From: Bacteroides sp.
GTDB taxonomy: Bacteria; Bacteroidota; Bacteroidia; Bacteroidales; Bacteroidaceae
Assembly (NCBI RefSeq): GCF_030151085.1
Contig: NZ_JASLER010000090.1
Span: 16,776-80,775 of the forward strand
Length of the DNA: 64,000 bases
Direction: 5' to 3'
Shown here: positions 8,021 to 17,645 of the stretch, in pieces
Layout of the letters: each line of letters opens with the position of its first letter
Numbering within the stretch: position 1 is the stretch's first letter
Notes under the pieces: generated by a model
Databases searched by the model: none
Told to the model about the DNA's origin: nothing
Seen by the model: only the letters and a program-made list of their open reading frames with translations
Translations under genes and position numbers: made by a program

Positions 8021-9088
8021 TTAATGGAGTTTCTCAAATTCTTGCATACAATCTATCAAAGCCTGTACACTTTCTTTTGGCATCGCATTGTAGCAGGATG
8101 CACGGAAACCACCTACTGAACGGTGTCCTTTGATACCTACCATGCCTCTTTCCTGAGCAAACTTCATGAAGTCAGCTTCAAGTTCTTTATATTCGGGAGC
8201 CATAACGAAACAGATATTCATACGTGAACGGTCTTCTTCGACAGCAGTTCCTACAAACATCTTGTTACGATCGATCTCAGCATACAGCATATCAGCTTTT
8301 TCAATAGCACGGCGTTCCATTTCCTTCACACCACCTTCTTTCTTGATCCAGCGTAAAGTCTGCAAAGCAGTATAAATAGGAACAACCGGAGGAGTATTGA
8401 ACATAGAACCGTTATCTACATGTGTCTGATAGTTCAGCATGGAAGGAATGTAACGTGACATCTTACCCAGTGCATCATTCTTCACGATAACGAATGTAAC
8501 ACCTGCGGGAGCCAGATTTTTCTGAGCACCACCGTAGATACAAATATATTTGGAAACGTCAATCGGACGTGAGAATATATCAGAAGACATATCGGCAATC
8601 ATCGGTACATTTACGTCAAGATCACTCTTCAACTCAGTACCATAAATTGTATTGTTTGTTGTAATATGGAAATAATCTACATCAGCCGGAACAGTATAGT
8701 CTTTAGGAATATATGTATAGTTGGCTTCAGCAGAAGAGGCAACTTCTACAACTTCTCCTAATCCTTTGGCTTCTTTCATCGCTTTTTTGGCCCATACGCC
8801 AGTGTTCAGATAAGCAGCTTTCTTTTCAAGGAAGTTGAAAGGTATCATGCAAAACTCCAGACTAGCACCACCACCCAAGAACAGTACCGAATAACCTTCG
8901 GGTATGTTGAGTAGTTCTTTAAATAATGCTACGGCTTCGTCCACTACGGGCTGGAAGTCTTTAGCACGGTGGCTAATCTCCATGAGAGAAAGACCGGATC
9001 CATTGAAATCTAAAATAGCCTTCGCTGTATCCTCTATCACCTCACGCGGAAGAATTGAAGGTCCTGCATTGAAATTATGCTTTTTCAT
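8021..9088 (-). CDS. serC: phosphoserine aminotransferase
   Basis: The protein of 355 residues from the ATG at 9088 begins K-K-H-N-F-N-A-G-P-S, the typical SerC start; an in-frame ATG at 9112 adds eight residues and is less likely. The enzyme converts 3-phosphohydroxypyruvate and glutamate to O-phosphoserine and 2-oxoglutarate. The class V aminotransferase signature is clear, including FLGGGASLEF and the PLP lysine in GGAQKNLAP. A likely promoter lies at 9141-9171. First gene of the serC-serA-DUF1015 unit. Confidence 0.96.
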   Translation of the reverse strand: MKKHNFNAGPSILPREVIEDTAKAILDFNGSGLSLMEISHRAKDFQPVVDEAVALFKELLNIPEGYSVLFLGGGASLEFCMIPFNFLEKKAAYLNTGVWAKKAMKEAKGLGEVVEVASSAEANYTYIPKDYTVPADVDYFHITTNNTIYGTELKSDLDVNVPMIADMSSDIFSRPIDVSKYICIYGGAQKNLAPAGVTFVIVKNDALGKMSRYIPSMLNYQTHVDNGSMFNTPPVVPIYTALQTLRWIKKEGGVKEMERRAIEKADMLYAEIDRNKMFVGTAVEEDRSRMNICFVMAPEYKELEADFMKFAQERGMVGIKGHRSVGGFRASCYNAMPKESVQALIDCMQEFEKLH

Positions 9089-9140
9089 TTGAAGTTTGTT
9101 TTGGTTATACAATTTCGTTAGTTTGTGTCTTTCGACTTGG

Positions 9141-9171
9141 CGAAATTACGGAAATATTTCTGCATTACAAA
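9141..9171 (-). promoter_or_regulatory. Bacteroides-type promoter of serC
   Basis: On the minus strand TTTG (9171-9168), 19 nt, then TAATTTCG (9148-9141), one mismatch from the -7 consensus TAnnTTTG. It lies 53 nt before the serC start. Confidence 0.55.
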
Positions 9172-9362
9172 TCTTTCCCTATTAAATTCTACTATTCACA
9201 CTCATTTACCTTACTTTTTATTGGTATATACAAGAAATATACACCAAATTGTTATCTTTACTTATCATGAACCATAATAAAAGGTAAATTGAAAGCTAAT
9301 AAGATTGATTGCTTTTTATTCGGTAGAAAAAGTGAAATAAAAATGAATATTTATAAGAAAAG

Positions 9363-10718
9363 TCATTTTGCCTCCTCTATAATGGTCTTCATTCCTTTGA
9401 TTTTCTCATTGCGGATCAAGGTAAGAAGTTGATTTACTTTGCCACGCCGAATTGCCACAAAAGCATAGTGCTCTTTTACATCTACCTGCCCGATATCTTC
9501 TTTTGCCAAACCACCTTTCTTATATAAGAAACCTACAATATCTATTTTGTTTAGTTTATCCTTTTTGCCCTTACCTATATATATAGTAGTCCAATGGGAT
9601 TTGGTAGGTTTCGGGGTTTGTTCCGGCAATTCAAAGACAGGAGTATCTTCGGCTATATAATCGGGCAACTGTTCTTCGAAATGCAGAAGAAGAAAAGAAG
9701 AGCCTCTTGCTTCCCAACGCGCAGTACGCCCGTTACGATGAGTAAAGGCTTCTTCGTTTACGGGAAGATGATAATGAACAATGTTGTCTATGCCGGGAAT
9801 ATCCAATCCGCGAGCAGCAAGATCGGTAGATACCAATACGGGGCAGCTACCATTACGAAACTTATAAAGGGCACGTTCGCGGTCGGGTTGCTCCATACCT
9901 CCATGAAAGGCATCGCAGGGGAATTTCTTTGATTTCAGATAGTCAGTTACTCGTTCCACACTCTCGCGGTAGTTGACGAATACCAAAGTCGAAGACTCTC
10001 CCAATGTACACAACAGACGATATAGTGTTTCGAGTTTATCTTTTTCAGGTGAAATAACCTTCTGCAAATTCAATCGTGAAGAAACGGGTTCTGTAGAAAG
10101 AAAGTTCAATTTTATCAAATTGGCTTGTGAAGAATCAACATCCGAAGACTCGTCCTTCCTGCCAATGCCTGCAAACCGTGGAATTTCTTCAGCATCTGTA
10201 GCAGAAAGCAGTATGCGTTTTCTCAATGAGGGCAATTGCCCGATTACCTCAGACATTTCATCGTGGAATCCAAACTCAAGGCATTTATCAAACTCGTCAA
10301 TAACCAATGTAGTTACTGTATGAGCATTGAAATTTTCTTTCTTCAAATGATCGTTCATTCGTCCCGGAGTACCTATAATGACTGCAGGATTGACACCTCG
10401 CATTGTACGATGTTCTTCCATGGCAGGACGACCTCCATAACAACTTATAGCTTTAAAGGGGGTATTCATAGTTTTGAATACAGTTTCAATCTGTAAAGCA
10501 AGCTCACGAGAGGGAACTAATACTACAGCCTGCACACCTTGCACATCTGTTTTTAATGTTTGTACCAGCGGAAGCAGGAACGCAAGTGTCTTGCCCGAAC
10601 CTGTAGGTGAGAGCAATACTAGGTCACACTGTTTAGTGTAAGCCTTGTAAGTGGCTTCCTGCATGGGAGTAAGCTGCTCAATGTTCAAAGATTGAAGAAT
10701 TGTCTTTATTTCCAGCAT
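9363..10718 (-). CDS. dbpA: DEAD-box ATP-dependent RNA helicase, DbpA-like
   Basis: The protein of 451 residues from ATG 10718 is preferred over the longer frame to 10790, because a -7 promoter box lies at 10736-10743, inside that extension. Helicase motifs in order: Q motif (L-T-P-M-Q), motif I SPTGSGKT, motif Ia PSRELALQ, TPGR, motif II as DEFD instead of DEAD, motif III LSATD, and motif VI HRNGRTAR. The C-terminal 75 residues (T-T-I-Y-I-G-K-G-K-K-D-K-L onwards) resemble the DbpA RNA-binding domain that recognises hairpin 92 of 23S rRNA. Probable role: large-subunit ribosome assembly. ATG at 10724 is also possible. Confidence 0.9.
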   Translation of the reverse strand: MLEIKTILQSLNIEQLTPMQEATYKAYTKQCDLVLLSPTGSGKTLAFLLPLVQTLKTDVQGVQAVVLVPSRELALQIETVFKTMNTPFKAISCYGGRPAMEEHRTMRGVNPAVIIGTPGRMNDHLKKENFNAHTVTTLVIDEFDKCLEFGFHDEMSEVIGQLPSLRKRILLSATDAEEIPRFAGIGRKDESSDVDSSQANLIKLNFLSTEPVSSRLNLQKVISPEKDKLETLYRLLCTLGESSTLVFVNYRESVERVTDYLKSKKFPCDAFHGGMEQPDRERALYKFRNGSCPVLVSTDLAARGLDIPGIDNIVHYHLPVNEEAFTHRNGRTARWEARGSSFLLLHFEEQLPDYIAEDTPVFELPEQTPKPTKSHWTTIYIGKGKKDKLNKIDIVGFLYKKGGLAKEDIGQVDVKEHYAFVAIRRGKVNQLLTLIRNEKIKGMKTIIEEAK

Positions 10719-10735
10719 AATCATTTTTTTTGTTG

Positions 10736-10743
10736 CAAATATA
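10736..10743 (-). promoter_or_regulatory. -7 promoter element of dbpA
   Basis: TATATTTG on the minus strand, 18 nt before the start at 10718. No clear -33 box. Confidence 0.45.
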
Positions 10744-10826
10744 GGTATTCCTGCAAGAATGGCTATTACCTTTCCACGACAATTCGGCATTCTATATTCC
10801 GAGGAACATTTTATTCAGAGAGACAC

Positions 10827-13800
10827 TTAGGGCTCTTCCTTTTCCACAATCTTTCGCAAAAAGAGAAGTTTCTCTTTCAAAGTATGTGGAAGGTACCATT
10901 GGAATACATCCAAACCAGAACAAGTAAAAAGCCACTTTCCATCAGGAGATAGAGCCATAGAATTAGGTTGACTTTGAGTAATACGTCGCAATGGTTTTCT
11001 ATTGACCGAATCTAAAGCTATATAAACCATTTTTCCATCATCACAGGTAAGTTGTGGTTTGGGGACTTTCGAAAAGACCGCGAACCTATCTGTAATACTG
11101 TCTGCTTGTTCTGTCTCATCAATATACACTCCTTTTTGCAGATCAAAGAAGCGTGCCTTTTTATCCCCTGAGGTGGTTACAAGCCATCGAGCATCCTTGC
11201 TGACATCTACACTCTGCAGAGTATAACTTCCATGCCCACCAGACTCATAGCTTTGCAAAACTTTCTGTTTGGAAAGGCTATACTTAGCGAGTTTCCGTCC
11301 TATCTGCAGATAAATCACGTCGGAGTTACGACCCAAAACAGGCTCATTGGTATATTCTGGAATATAATGAAAATATACATTGTATGACATCAAATCCACG
11401 ATCTTAACTCCTTTATTACTACGCTGCAAAACCAATTTATCCCCTGACCGATTAAATGATCCAAAACGCTCACTATATGCCTGCACGTCATCCACCTCTT
11501 TCTCTATCTTGCCGGTATAGAGGTTACGAATCTGCACAGTGCCGCTTTTCCCGAGAGTAACCAACATCCCACCTTCGGGACTAAAGACTGCCTTTGTTAT
11601 ATCCAAGGCATCGGACAAAGCGGAGCAGTGACCGCTCTCTACTTCACAAAGTATAGCGGGTTGATCTTCAAAAGCCACAAACAGCAAGCTGGCATCGGGC
11701 GAGATCGTTACTCCCCGTACTTTATCCTTATCCGCTATGCGCAAGATACCTCTATGTTGTTTTCGATCGACATCCCACAGATAGAGACTATCCGCCACAG
11801 AAACTACCCGAGCTCCTCGCTGAGTATAAACTGCCGTCTTAAATTTAGCATCCTTCTGCGTCAATTGCGTCAATAAGGTTTCAGTGGCTATGTCCCATTG
11901 TAGAACCGCATCATCCGATAGTGCCAACAGCTTATCTCCAGAGGAGTTCAAACGGACAGAAGTAATGGAACGGTTCGATGAACCACAATACATCTGATGC
12001 TTTACCGAAACATCCTTTGATGACCAAACACATAACATCCGTTCATCACCATTGGCGGAAACCGTCACCAGGGTTTGTTCATCCTCGCTGACATCGAAAG
12101 TCTTGACATCCCTATAGGTAATCGGTTTGCCATTGTCGAACTGATCGATATAATCCGTACAAAGGCTATCCAACAAATGCACCTCTGCATCGGGCAACAG
12201 GAATAAGAATGACGGACGTAAAGTGGTTAAAGTGCGCGCAGCATGCAAACGCTCATTATCTCCTTTATCCCGACATACAGTAGCCGAGGCAATAGTTTGC
12301 CGATAAGTCTTGCGTATCTGATAAAGTTCATAACTGCCACCAATCAACAAAAACAATCCCAAAGCTGTTAAAAGATGCCATCTTTTTATTCGATGCAACA
12401 AACTGACTTTCCAATGATGATAGAGTTGCTGACGAAACTCCCGTTTACGTAAATCTCTATAGAAATGGGACAAACGTTTGAAAACCAATTGTATATCTTG
12501 GAGCACATTGGCATGTTTGCTGTAAATCAGCTCCCAAGTAAAGAAAAATGTCAACGGAATAGCTATGATATTCGCACCAATGCATCCCAAATTCAAAGTT
12601 AAAAGAGCAGTCCAGTAAAAGATGAACCAACAAACAGGCAAGCAGAGAGTTGTGAAAAAGGCATACCGATTGATTTTTCGACGATTAAATTCCAAGGATT
12701 GATCTGTTCTCCGCATCAAATTTCTTCTAATCAACCCAAACACAACAATAATAGCGATACAGACACCAATGATTATAGCTGTACCCCACAATGGATAGAG
12801 CACAAAAAAGTTCAGAGGACTAATAGCATAAAAATGGACCAAAGTCCATAACCGCTCCATACAACCATCCTCTCTGATTTCTTTGAATCCCTGATAGGCT
12901 TTCTTCTCTAAATAGTATTGACTACATCCGGAAGGTACATAGAGTGTGATCTGAGCTTTCAACGAATCATCCAATAATATCTTATTATTTGGAAAAACAA
13001 AAGGAGAGTGAATCTCCCGCAATCCGCAAGGAGTCTTCTCAAAATAATAATCAATAGCAAAATTATTCCTGTATGGTACAAGGTAGAGACACTCTAAAGC
13101 TTGGCCTGTCCGGTTACAAATTAAACTAGCATAACCTTTTAGATAATACCCACCTCGATACGATGTCAATGAAGTACGAAGTGAGGTCTGCGAATTACAC
13201 AGAATGCCTTTATAATCATCCCCCTCTTCCCATATACGACCTTTCTGATAGTAATAGGCAACACTGCCCCGCCGGGCAATAGTATCAGTACGTTCAAGAG
13301 GTAACGGTAGGTGGCCTACCACAGGCACGTCTCTATAATAAACTACATTATTCTCTACCCTATAGCAGGAAGAATCAGCCGGCGTAATAAACTCTCTGAT
13401 ATTATCCGCTCCATAAAAAGGACTGTTATGGAAATAGAAGGATTTAGATACTCCATGCAATCCCACCTGCTGCAAGCCGGTACAATCGGCAAAGGCACGA
13501 TCTCCTAATTGCTGCAGTCGGCTGGGAAGTGTTATCTCCTGCAACTGATGACAAGCCGCAAAGGCACAATAGCCGATAGTCCGAAGTGAATACGGAAAAC
13601 GTACTTCCCGCAAACTGTCACAAGCCGCGAAGGCATTTCTGCCTATCCCTCTCAGATGGGGAGGTAGCAACAGTACTCGGAAATAGTTGGACTGACGCAC
13701 CGCATCGTCTGCTATCGAATCAATAAGAAGCTCTTGGCTCAAATCAAGCGTATCAACCCAGTGCTTAAACCAAATCTTCTCCAAAATACCATCCCGTTGC

Positions 13801-15830
13801 ACAAGGCGATAGTTGTCCACTCCTTTTAAGGCATTGTGATAACGCTGTCCTCCATATTCCGCGACATCCACCTCCTGATAGACTGCAGGAAAAGGCACTA
13901 TAGTATCTGTTTGAGGAAGTGCATAAACTATAGCATCATTTATAATTCTACCCCTCTCTATCCTACGGTCAAGCTCCCACAAGAGACCATTTTCCCAAGC
14001 AAAGCAAGGATTATCACCTACATCTATAGATGTCAACTCCAAGCCACTTGTTCTCCAAAAATCCTGCAGTTTGGAGGGTAAACGCAAATGATGCAATTGG
14101 GGACAATCAGACAATCTAAGCCCTCGGATAGAATCAGACAATGTAAGGGTCTTAAGTTGTGGACAATTACCAATACCCAATCTTATCTGTTTACGGCTCC
14201 GCACAATCAGATGCTCCAGGTTGGGATAACCATTGATTGAGACATAACGATCATCACCTACCGAATCCACCACCATCCGGACAACCAAATCCTTATAGAT
14301 TTCTTTATTATCCTCCAAATCCCGCTTCCAATTCCAATACTCATCCAGATGAATATACTTCTTCAACATAGGTCGCGGATCAGACGAATTGAAAGTGAAC
14401 AACTCATTACCGATTGTAAAAGCGATGAACAAACCAATCACTCCTACAAGCAGGCTGCGCCACCCAAGCTTTCGTTTATGTTCCTCCTCAGTCTTTCGCT
14501 TGCGAGCAATGACCTCCACTATGCGGTCATGAATCAACTCCACATAACCATCCACACCACGAATCAGATGTTCATTCTCCAACGACTGTTGATAACGCTG
14601 TTTAAAATTTATCTTACGGAGTGCTCCTGTATCAGGCTTCACACGATTGCGAGCCCCCTGCTCATCTACCAACTCATGCTCTATCTTACGCAGATGGCGA
14701 GCAGATATTTTCAAACGACCGGTACGTTCCAAATAGAAATCAAAAAGCAGGTTAGAGATGTCTATTGCCTCCAAATCATCCTGATGCAACATCGCCTTCT
14801 GTTGTTTATTCGCATAGGCATAGAGGCGGCTACAGATTACTGAAAGCATAAACGGTTCCACTACATTAGTACTACCATCACCGGACTTCTGCCGTTGGTT
14901 GTGACTTTGCAGACGCATAACAACCTGTTCAGCAATATCATCGAATGTGACCACACGCCGTCCGCCTTGCTGTTGTTCCGTCACTACTTCCAATGCCTGT
15001 TCTACCGTAAAGGGTAGAAGTAGCATGCGACTATAAAGTAGTTCGGGGATGGAATAGAATTGATTGGTCCAATAGTCAAAGTCTGCAAGATACTCTTTGC
15101 GCATCGAAAAAACGATACGGTAGTTAGGGGTTGTATCTATTTCCAGATATTGATGCTGCTTCTCCAACTCCTCTAACTTATAAATCACTTCAGCAGGCGG
15201 CAAGGTACTGGCAAGTTCATCAAAGATTTGAAAAAGAGCTTGATGAATCAATTCATCGCTAGTTTTGACAAATACTTCTTCAAACTGATCGAAGAGCAAC
15301 AACCACATCTGCTCCTTACTCTGCTTGTCACTCCCGCTACGGAAAGTGTAAGCATGCAACAACCACCAAAGCGATTGCTTCCGAAATGGCAATACCCATT
15401 CTTCATCCACCTCTTTCTGATAACGATATGAAAGCTTTAAATCAGGGAATCCCAACAGTTGCTCTATCATCCACAGCTCGGCTTTATGCTTCAGTACTTG
15501 CAGTTTCAACACCTCCCTACTCTTCGTAGGCTCACTTTCTAGCTTCTGGCACTCCATTGAAGTCTGGTGCATCATACTCCAAAAACTATCGTTAAAGACA
15601 ATGGTTTTAACTAAATAGTTCTTCTTAATATAACGAGGTACAATACCCGCATGTAGAAACGAAGTCTTACCGATACCCGATTCCGCATACAGTGTGGAAC
15701 AGACATTCCTTTCTATCAATTCAGCAAAACGAATAATATCAAAGTCTCTTCCTTTAAAACTCGCAGCATCTGCCACTGTATAGGCGGCTATATCTTTCCA
15801 AGGATTTGTATTAGAATCAAGAGCGTTCAT
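10827..15830 (-). CDS. giant membrane STAND NTPase with leucine-rich and WD40 repeats
   Basis: This 1667-residue protein starts with a novel-STAND type P-loop NTPase: Walker A AESGIGKTS at 49-57, Walker B LLLFDQFEEVF at 177-187 and the sensor-like V-F-S-M-R-K-E-Y at 240-247. A basic segment and a membrane helix (459-479) follow. A leucine-rich region (about 530-800) includes BspA-type repeats of the form I-G-x-x-A-F-A-x-C-x-x-L. Four more hydrophobic helices lie at about 1004-1034, 1055-1075, 1077-1100 and 1151-1170. A C-terminal beta-propeller of WD40-like repeats spans 1235-1650 (S-P-D-x-x-L, L-W-D, S-x-D-G-K-W-L). Basic loops between the helices suggest the NTPase is cytoplasmic and that both repeat domains face the periplasm. 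It starts 7 nt after the SIR2-like/TIR gene, so the two form one operon. It is probably a sensor/switch protein. A defence role is inferred, not shown. Confidence 0.82.
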   Translation of the reverse strand: MNALDSNTNPWKDIAAYTVADAASFKGRDFDIIRFAELIERNVCSTLYAESGIGKTSFLHAGIVPRYIKKNYLVKTIVFNDSFWSMMHQTSMECQKLESEPTKSREVLKLQVLKHKAELWMIEQLLGFPDLKLSYRYQKEVDEEWVLPFRKQSLWWLLHAYTFRSGSDKQSKEQMWLLLFDQFEEVFVKTSDELIHQALFQIFDELASTLPPAEVIYKLEELEKQHQYLEIDTTPNYRIVFSMRKEYLADFDYWTNQFYSIPELLYSRMLLLPFTVEQALEVVTEQQQGGRRVVTFDDIAEQVVMRLQSHNQRQKSGDGSTNVVEPFMLSVICSRLYAYANKQQKAMLHQDDLEAIDISNLLFDFYLERTGRLKISARHLRKIEHELVDEQGARNRVKPDTGALRKINFKQRYQQSLENEHLIRGVDGYVELIHDRIVEVIARKRKTEEEHKRKLGWRSLLVGVIGLFIAFTIGNELFTFNSSDPRPMLKKYIHLDEYWNWKRDLEDNKEIYKDLVVRMVVDSVGDDRYVSINGYPNLEHLIVRSRKQIRLGIGNCPQLKTLTLSDSIRGLRLSDCPQLHHLRLPSKLQDFWRTSGLELTSIDVGDNPCFAWENGLLWELDRRIERGRIINDAIVYALPQTDTIVPFPAVYQEVDVAEYGGQRYHNALKGVDNYRLVQRDGILEKIWFKHWVDTLDLSQELLIDSIADDAVRQSNYFRVLLLPPHLRGIGRNAFAACDSLREVRFPYSLRTIGYCAFAACHQLQEITLPSRLQQLGDRAFADCTGLQQVGLHGVSKSFYFHNSPFYGADNIREFITPADSSCYRVENNVVYYRDVPVVGHLPLPLERTDTIARRGSVAYYYQKGRIWEEGDDYKGILCNSQTSLRTSLTSYRGGYYLKGYASLICNRTGQALECLYLVPYRNNFAIDYYFEKTPCGLREIHSPFVFPNNKILLDDSLKAQITLYVPSGCSQYYLEKKAYQGFKEIREDGCMERLWTLVHFYAISPLNFFVLYPLWGTAIIIGVCIAIIVVFGLIRRNLMRRTDQSLEFNRRKINRYAFFTTLCLPVCWFIFYWTALLTLNLGCIGANIIAIPLTFFFTWELIYSKHANVLQDIQLVFKRLSHFYRDLRKREFRQQLYHHWKVSLLHRIKRWHLLTALGLFLLIGGSYELYQIRKTYRQTIASATVCRDKGDNERLHAARTLTTLRPSFLFLLPDAEVHLLDSLCTDYIDQFDNGKPITYRDVKTFDVSEDEQTLVTVSANGDERMLCVWSSKDVSVKHQMYCGSSNRSITSVRLNSSGDKLLALSDDAVLQWDIATETLLTQLTQKDAKFKTAVYTQRGARVVSVADSLYLWDVDRKQHRGILRIADKDKVRGVTISPDASLLFVAFEDQPAILCEVESGHCSALSDALDITKAVFSPEGGMLVTLGKSGTVQIRNLYTGKIEKEVDDVQAYSERFGSFNRSGDKLVLQRSNKGVKIVDLMSYNVYFHYIPEYTNEPVLGRNSDVIYLQIGRKLAKYSLSKQKVLQSYESGGHGSYTLQSVDVSKDARWLVTTSGDKKARFFDLQKGVYIDETEQADSITDRFAVFSKVPKPQLTCDDGKMVYIALDSVNRKPLRRITQSQPNSMALSPDGKWLFTCSGLDVFQWYLPHTLKEKLLFLRKIVEKEEP

Positions 15831-15837
15831 AGTATAA

Positions 15838-17265
15838 CTATCTACTAATATTTTGAATCACTTTTATTATTTGGTCGATAGAATCAGCTTGCTGACTACC
15901 TCCTAAGGGAAAAATAAGTTCTCTAATTCGTACAATACCGGGATTGTTAGAATCCATAAAAGTATCCTTCGTATCATCAACAGTCAAACCATCCAGCAAA
16001 AGGGGTAAACTATAAAGAGTAGGTTTGTATTTCTTCTCATAAATCTCCATAGCATATTTCCACTCTGTGATAATGCCTTTCTCCTGCTTATCATCGGGCT
16101 GGGGCTCTACAGCAAGCCTGGGTGAACGCTCAATAACACGCAATAACTTAGGAGTGATCACGGGGATAATATACCTCGCCTTTTCCAATCCATTCCGGAT
16201 GTCATTCCAATATTGTTGGGTCAACTCACTAGGACGATCCGGAAAGAAGTAAACATCAAAATAATTTTCCAACTGCTGTTTGGCATTTAAAATGGCTTGA
16301 TAAGTAGTAGCTTGTGGACTCTCGCTATAAGAAAGGAACACGCTGACTTTAACACGTTCAGAGAGTTTCTGATTCAACTTTTCCAAGAAGTTATCAATCT
16401 GACAACCGGAATAGTAATCGATATTGGACAGAAATTCTACCATATCCTCATCAATCTTTGGTTGTAGTACCCCGCCATTATACTTGTTGCTTTTACTTTC
16501 AGAATTAGTTTTGGTCAGATTTTTAAACGAACAAAGCAGAAAACGAAACGTCCAATCAGGCATATTACATCCCAATGCCACCAAATAACGATTCTTTAGA
16601 TAGTTCATCAAACGTTCTGGTTGTGTCTGTTTGTCGTGAAGGCAGTGAAGATAAGAAAGAAAATCAATTTCAGTGATTACACAAGGCAGATTGGAGTTGA
16701 TTTTTCCAAACAAATGATAAATAGTTCGTTTATCAATCACTTCACAATCATCTTGGTTGATGACAATATTACCAATATCCTGTTTCGACTTCTCTTTATA
16801 ATAAGAAAGCGATTCGTATCTATTTTCCAACAGTTGCTCAATAGCATTAGTATAAGAGGTAGTGATAATCAATGGAAAATCGGCATGCAAAAGCAATTGC
16901 TCCACCTGAGGGTGCAGCCGAAGTAAATTTCCTTTTTCATTTAGGAAAGCACGAATACCCGTTTTGAGGTTATCATTGCATTTGCTAAACAATTTATTTA
17001 GAAAGGACATACCTTTCAAGCCCATTTTGCATATGCTACGATAATCTTCTTGATGAGCCTTATCACAAAGCATTGGGAACTTGTTAAAGAGCCAATCGAC
17101 TAATGCCGTCTGAAAAGATTGTGCTTCTCCTTTACCCTTCGCATTGACCACATAGACCATCTCATCACCAATCACAGGAATTACATTCTTATTTGCTATA
17201 TTCTGATAGACTTCTTGAATGATATCATCAATCGGGTAAGCCATCTGTTTCGCCCAATTTTCCAT
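15838..17265 (-). CDS. SIR2-like domain - TIR domain protein
   Basis: The N-terminal half (about 20-300) of this 475-residue protein follows a SIR2-like Rossmann fold: N-V-I-P-V-I-G-D at 27-34, I-I-T-T-S-Y-T-N at 133-140, I-Y-H-L-F-G at 182-187, and Y-L-V-A-L-G at 227-232. The C-terminal half is a TIR-like domain: V-K-V-S-V-F-L-S-Y-S-E at 305-315 and a later helix with T-E-W-K-Y-A-M-E around 400-407, where TIR NADases carry the catalytic Glu. In the SIR2 part the usual TTNYD and LHG motifs read TTSYT and LFG, so NAD hydrolysis there is doubtful and TIR is the more likely effector. It is translated just upstream of the giant NTPase. No signal or membrane helix. Best read as the effector of a two-gene conflict or signalling system. 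Confidence 0.78.
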   Translation of the reverse strand: MENWAKQMAYPIDDIIQEVYQNIANKNVIPVIGDEMVYVVNAKGKGEAQSFQTALVDWLFNKFPMLCDKAHQEDYRSICKMGLKGMSFLNKLFSKCNDNLKTGIRAFLNEKGNLLRLHPQVEQLLLHADFPLIITTSYTNAIEQLLENRYESLSYYKEKSKQDIGNIVINQDDCEVIDKRTIYHLFGKINSNLPCVITEIDFLSYLHCLHDKQTQPERLMNYLKNRYLVALGCNMPDWTFRFLLCSFKNLTKTNSESKSNKYNGGVLQPKIDEDMVEFLSNIDYYSGCQIDNFLEKLNQKLSERVKVSVFLSYSESPQATTYQAILNAKQQLENYFDVYFFPDRPSELTQQYWNDIRNGLEKARYIIPVITPKLLRVIERSPRLAVEPQPDDKQEKGIITEWKYAMEIYEKKYKPTLYSLPLLLDGLTVDDTKDTFMDSNNPGIVRIRELIFPLGGSQQADSIDQIIKVIQNISR

Positions 17266-17543
17266 ATGCTATTTCTTAATTATACGTAATACAACCTACT
17301 ACCTCTCACGAGTAATCCACTACTTATTTTGCATTTCAAAACCCAGTTTGGTAATTATCTTGTGTATTTCCATTTCACTCTTTCTATATTATTCTATACT
17401 TTTTCAAACTCAAGCCTGATATCAATATAGCTACTAAAGTTTTTCACCCCTAAATAGAAGACGTAAACAATAGTTTCTCGATAATTATTCATATATTAGC
17501 TATCGCTAAAAGACTAATATACAATAATCAAAAGGAGATGATT
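17266..17543. other. AT-rich intergenic region upstream of the SIR2-like/TIR operon
   Basis: No open frame of note and no clear TAnnTTTG box on the minus strand were found. The promoter of the SIR2-like/TIR operon is presumably here but is not of the standard type. Confidence 0.4.
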
Positions 17544-17645
17544 ATGGAAGCAAAAATAGAGAATTTAAGTGAGACGACAAAAGTTTTAAGTGATAAAGAT
17601 GTAACGAATGATAACCTAGTACCTCGTTCAGTCAATTCAGTATGA
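17544..17645 (+). CDS. possible 33-residue peptide with a strong Shine-Dalgarno site
   Basis: AAAGGAG at 17531-17537 sits 6 nt before ATG 17544. Such a strong site is unusual in this genome type and supports translation on this strand. The peptide is hydrophilic (starts M-E-A-K-I-E-N-L, ends V-P-R-S-V-N-S-V). Just past it, the +1 frame continues openly to a stop at 17736 and reads E-E-L-A-P-P-P-F-F-G-E-A-Y-W-C-K, so the gene may be longer and carry a frameshift. An ATG at 17642 overlaps the stop (ATGA) and opens a third short frame. The opposite strand also has a 79-codon frame (17528-17767). No family recognised. Confidence 0.35.
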   Translation: MEAKIENLSETTKVLSDKDVTNDNLVPRSVNSV

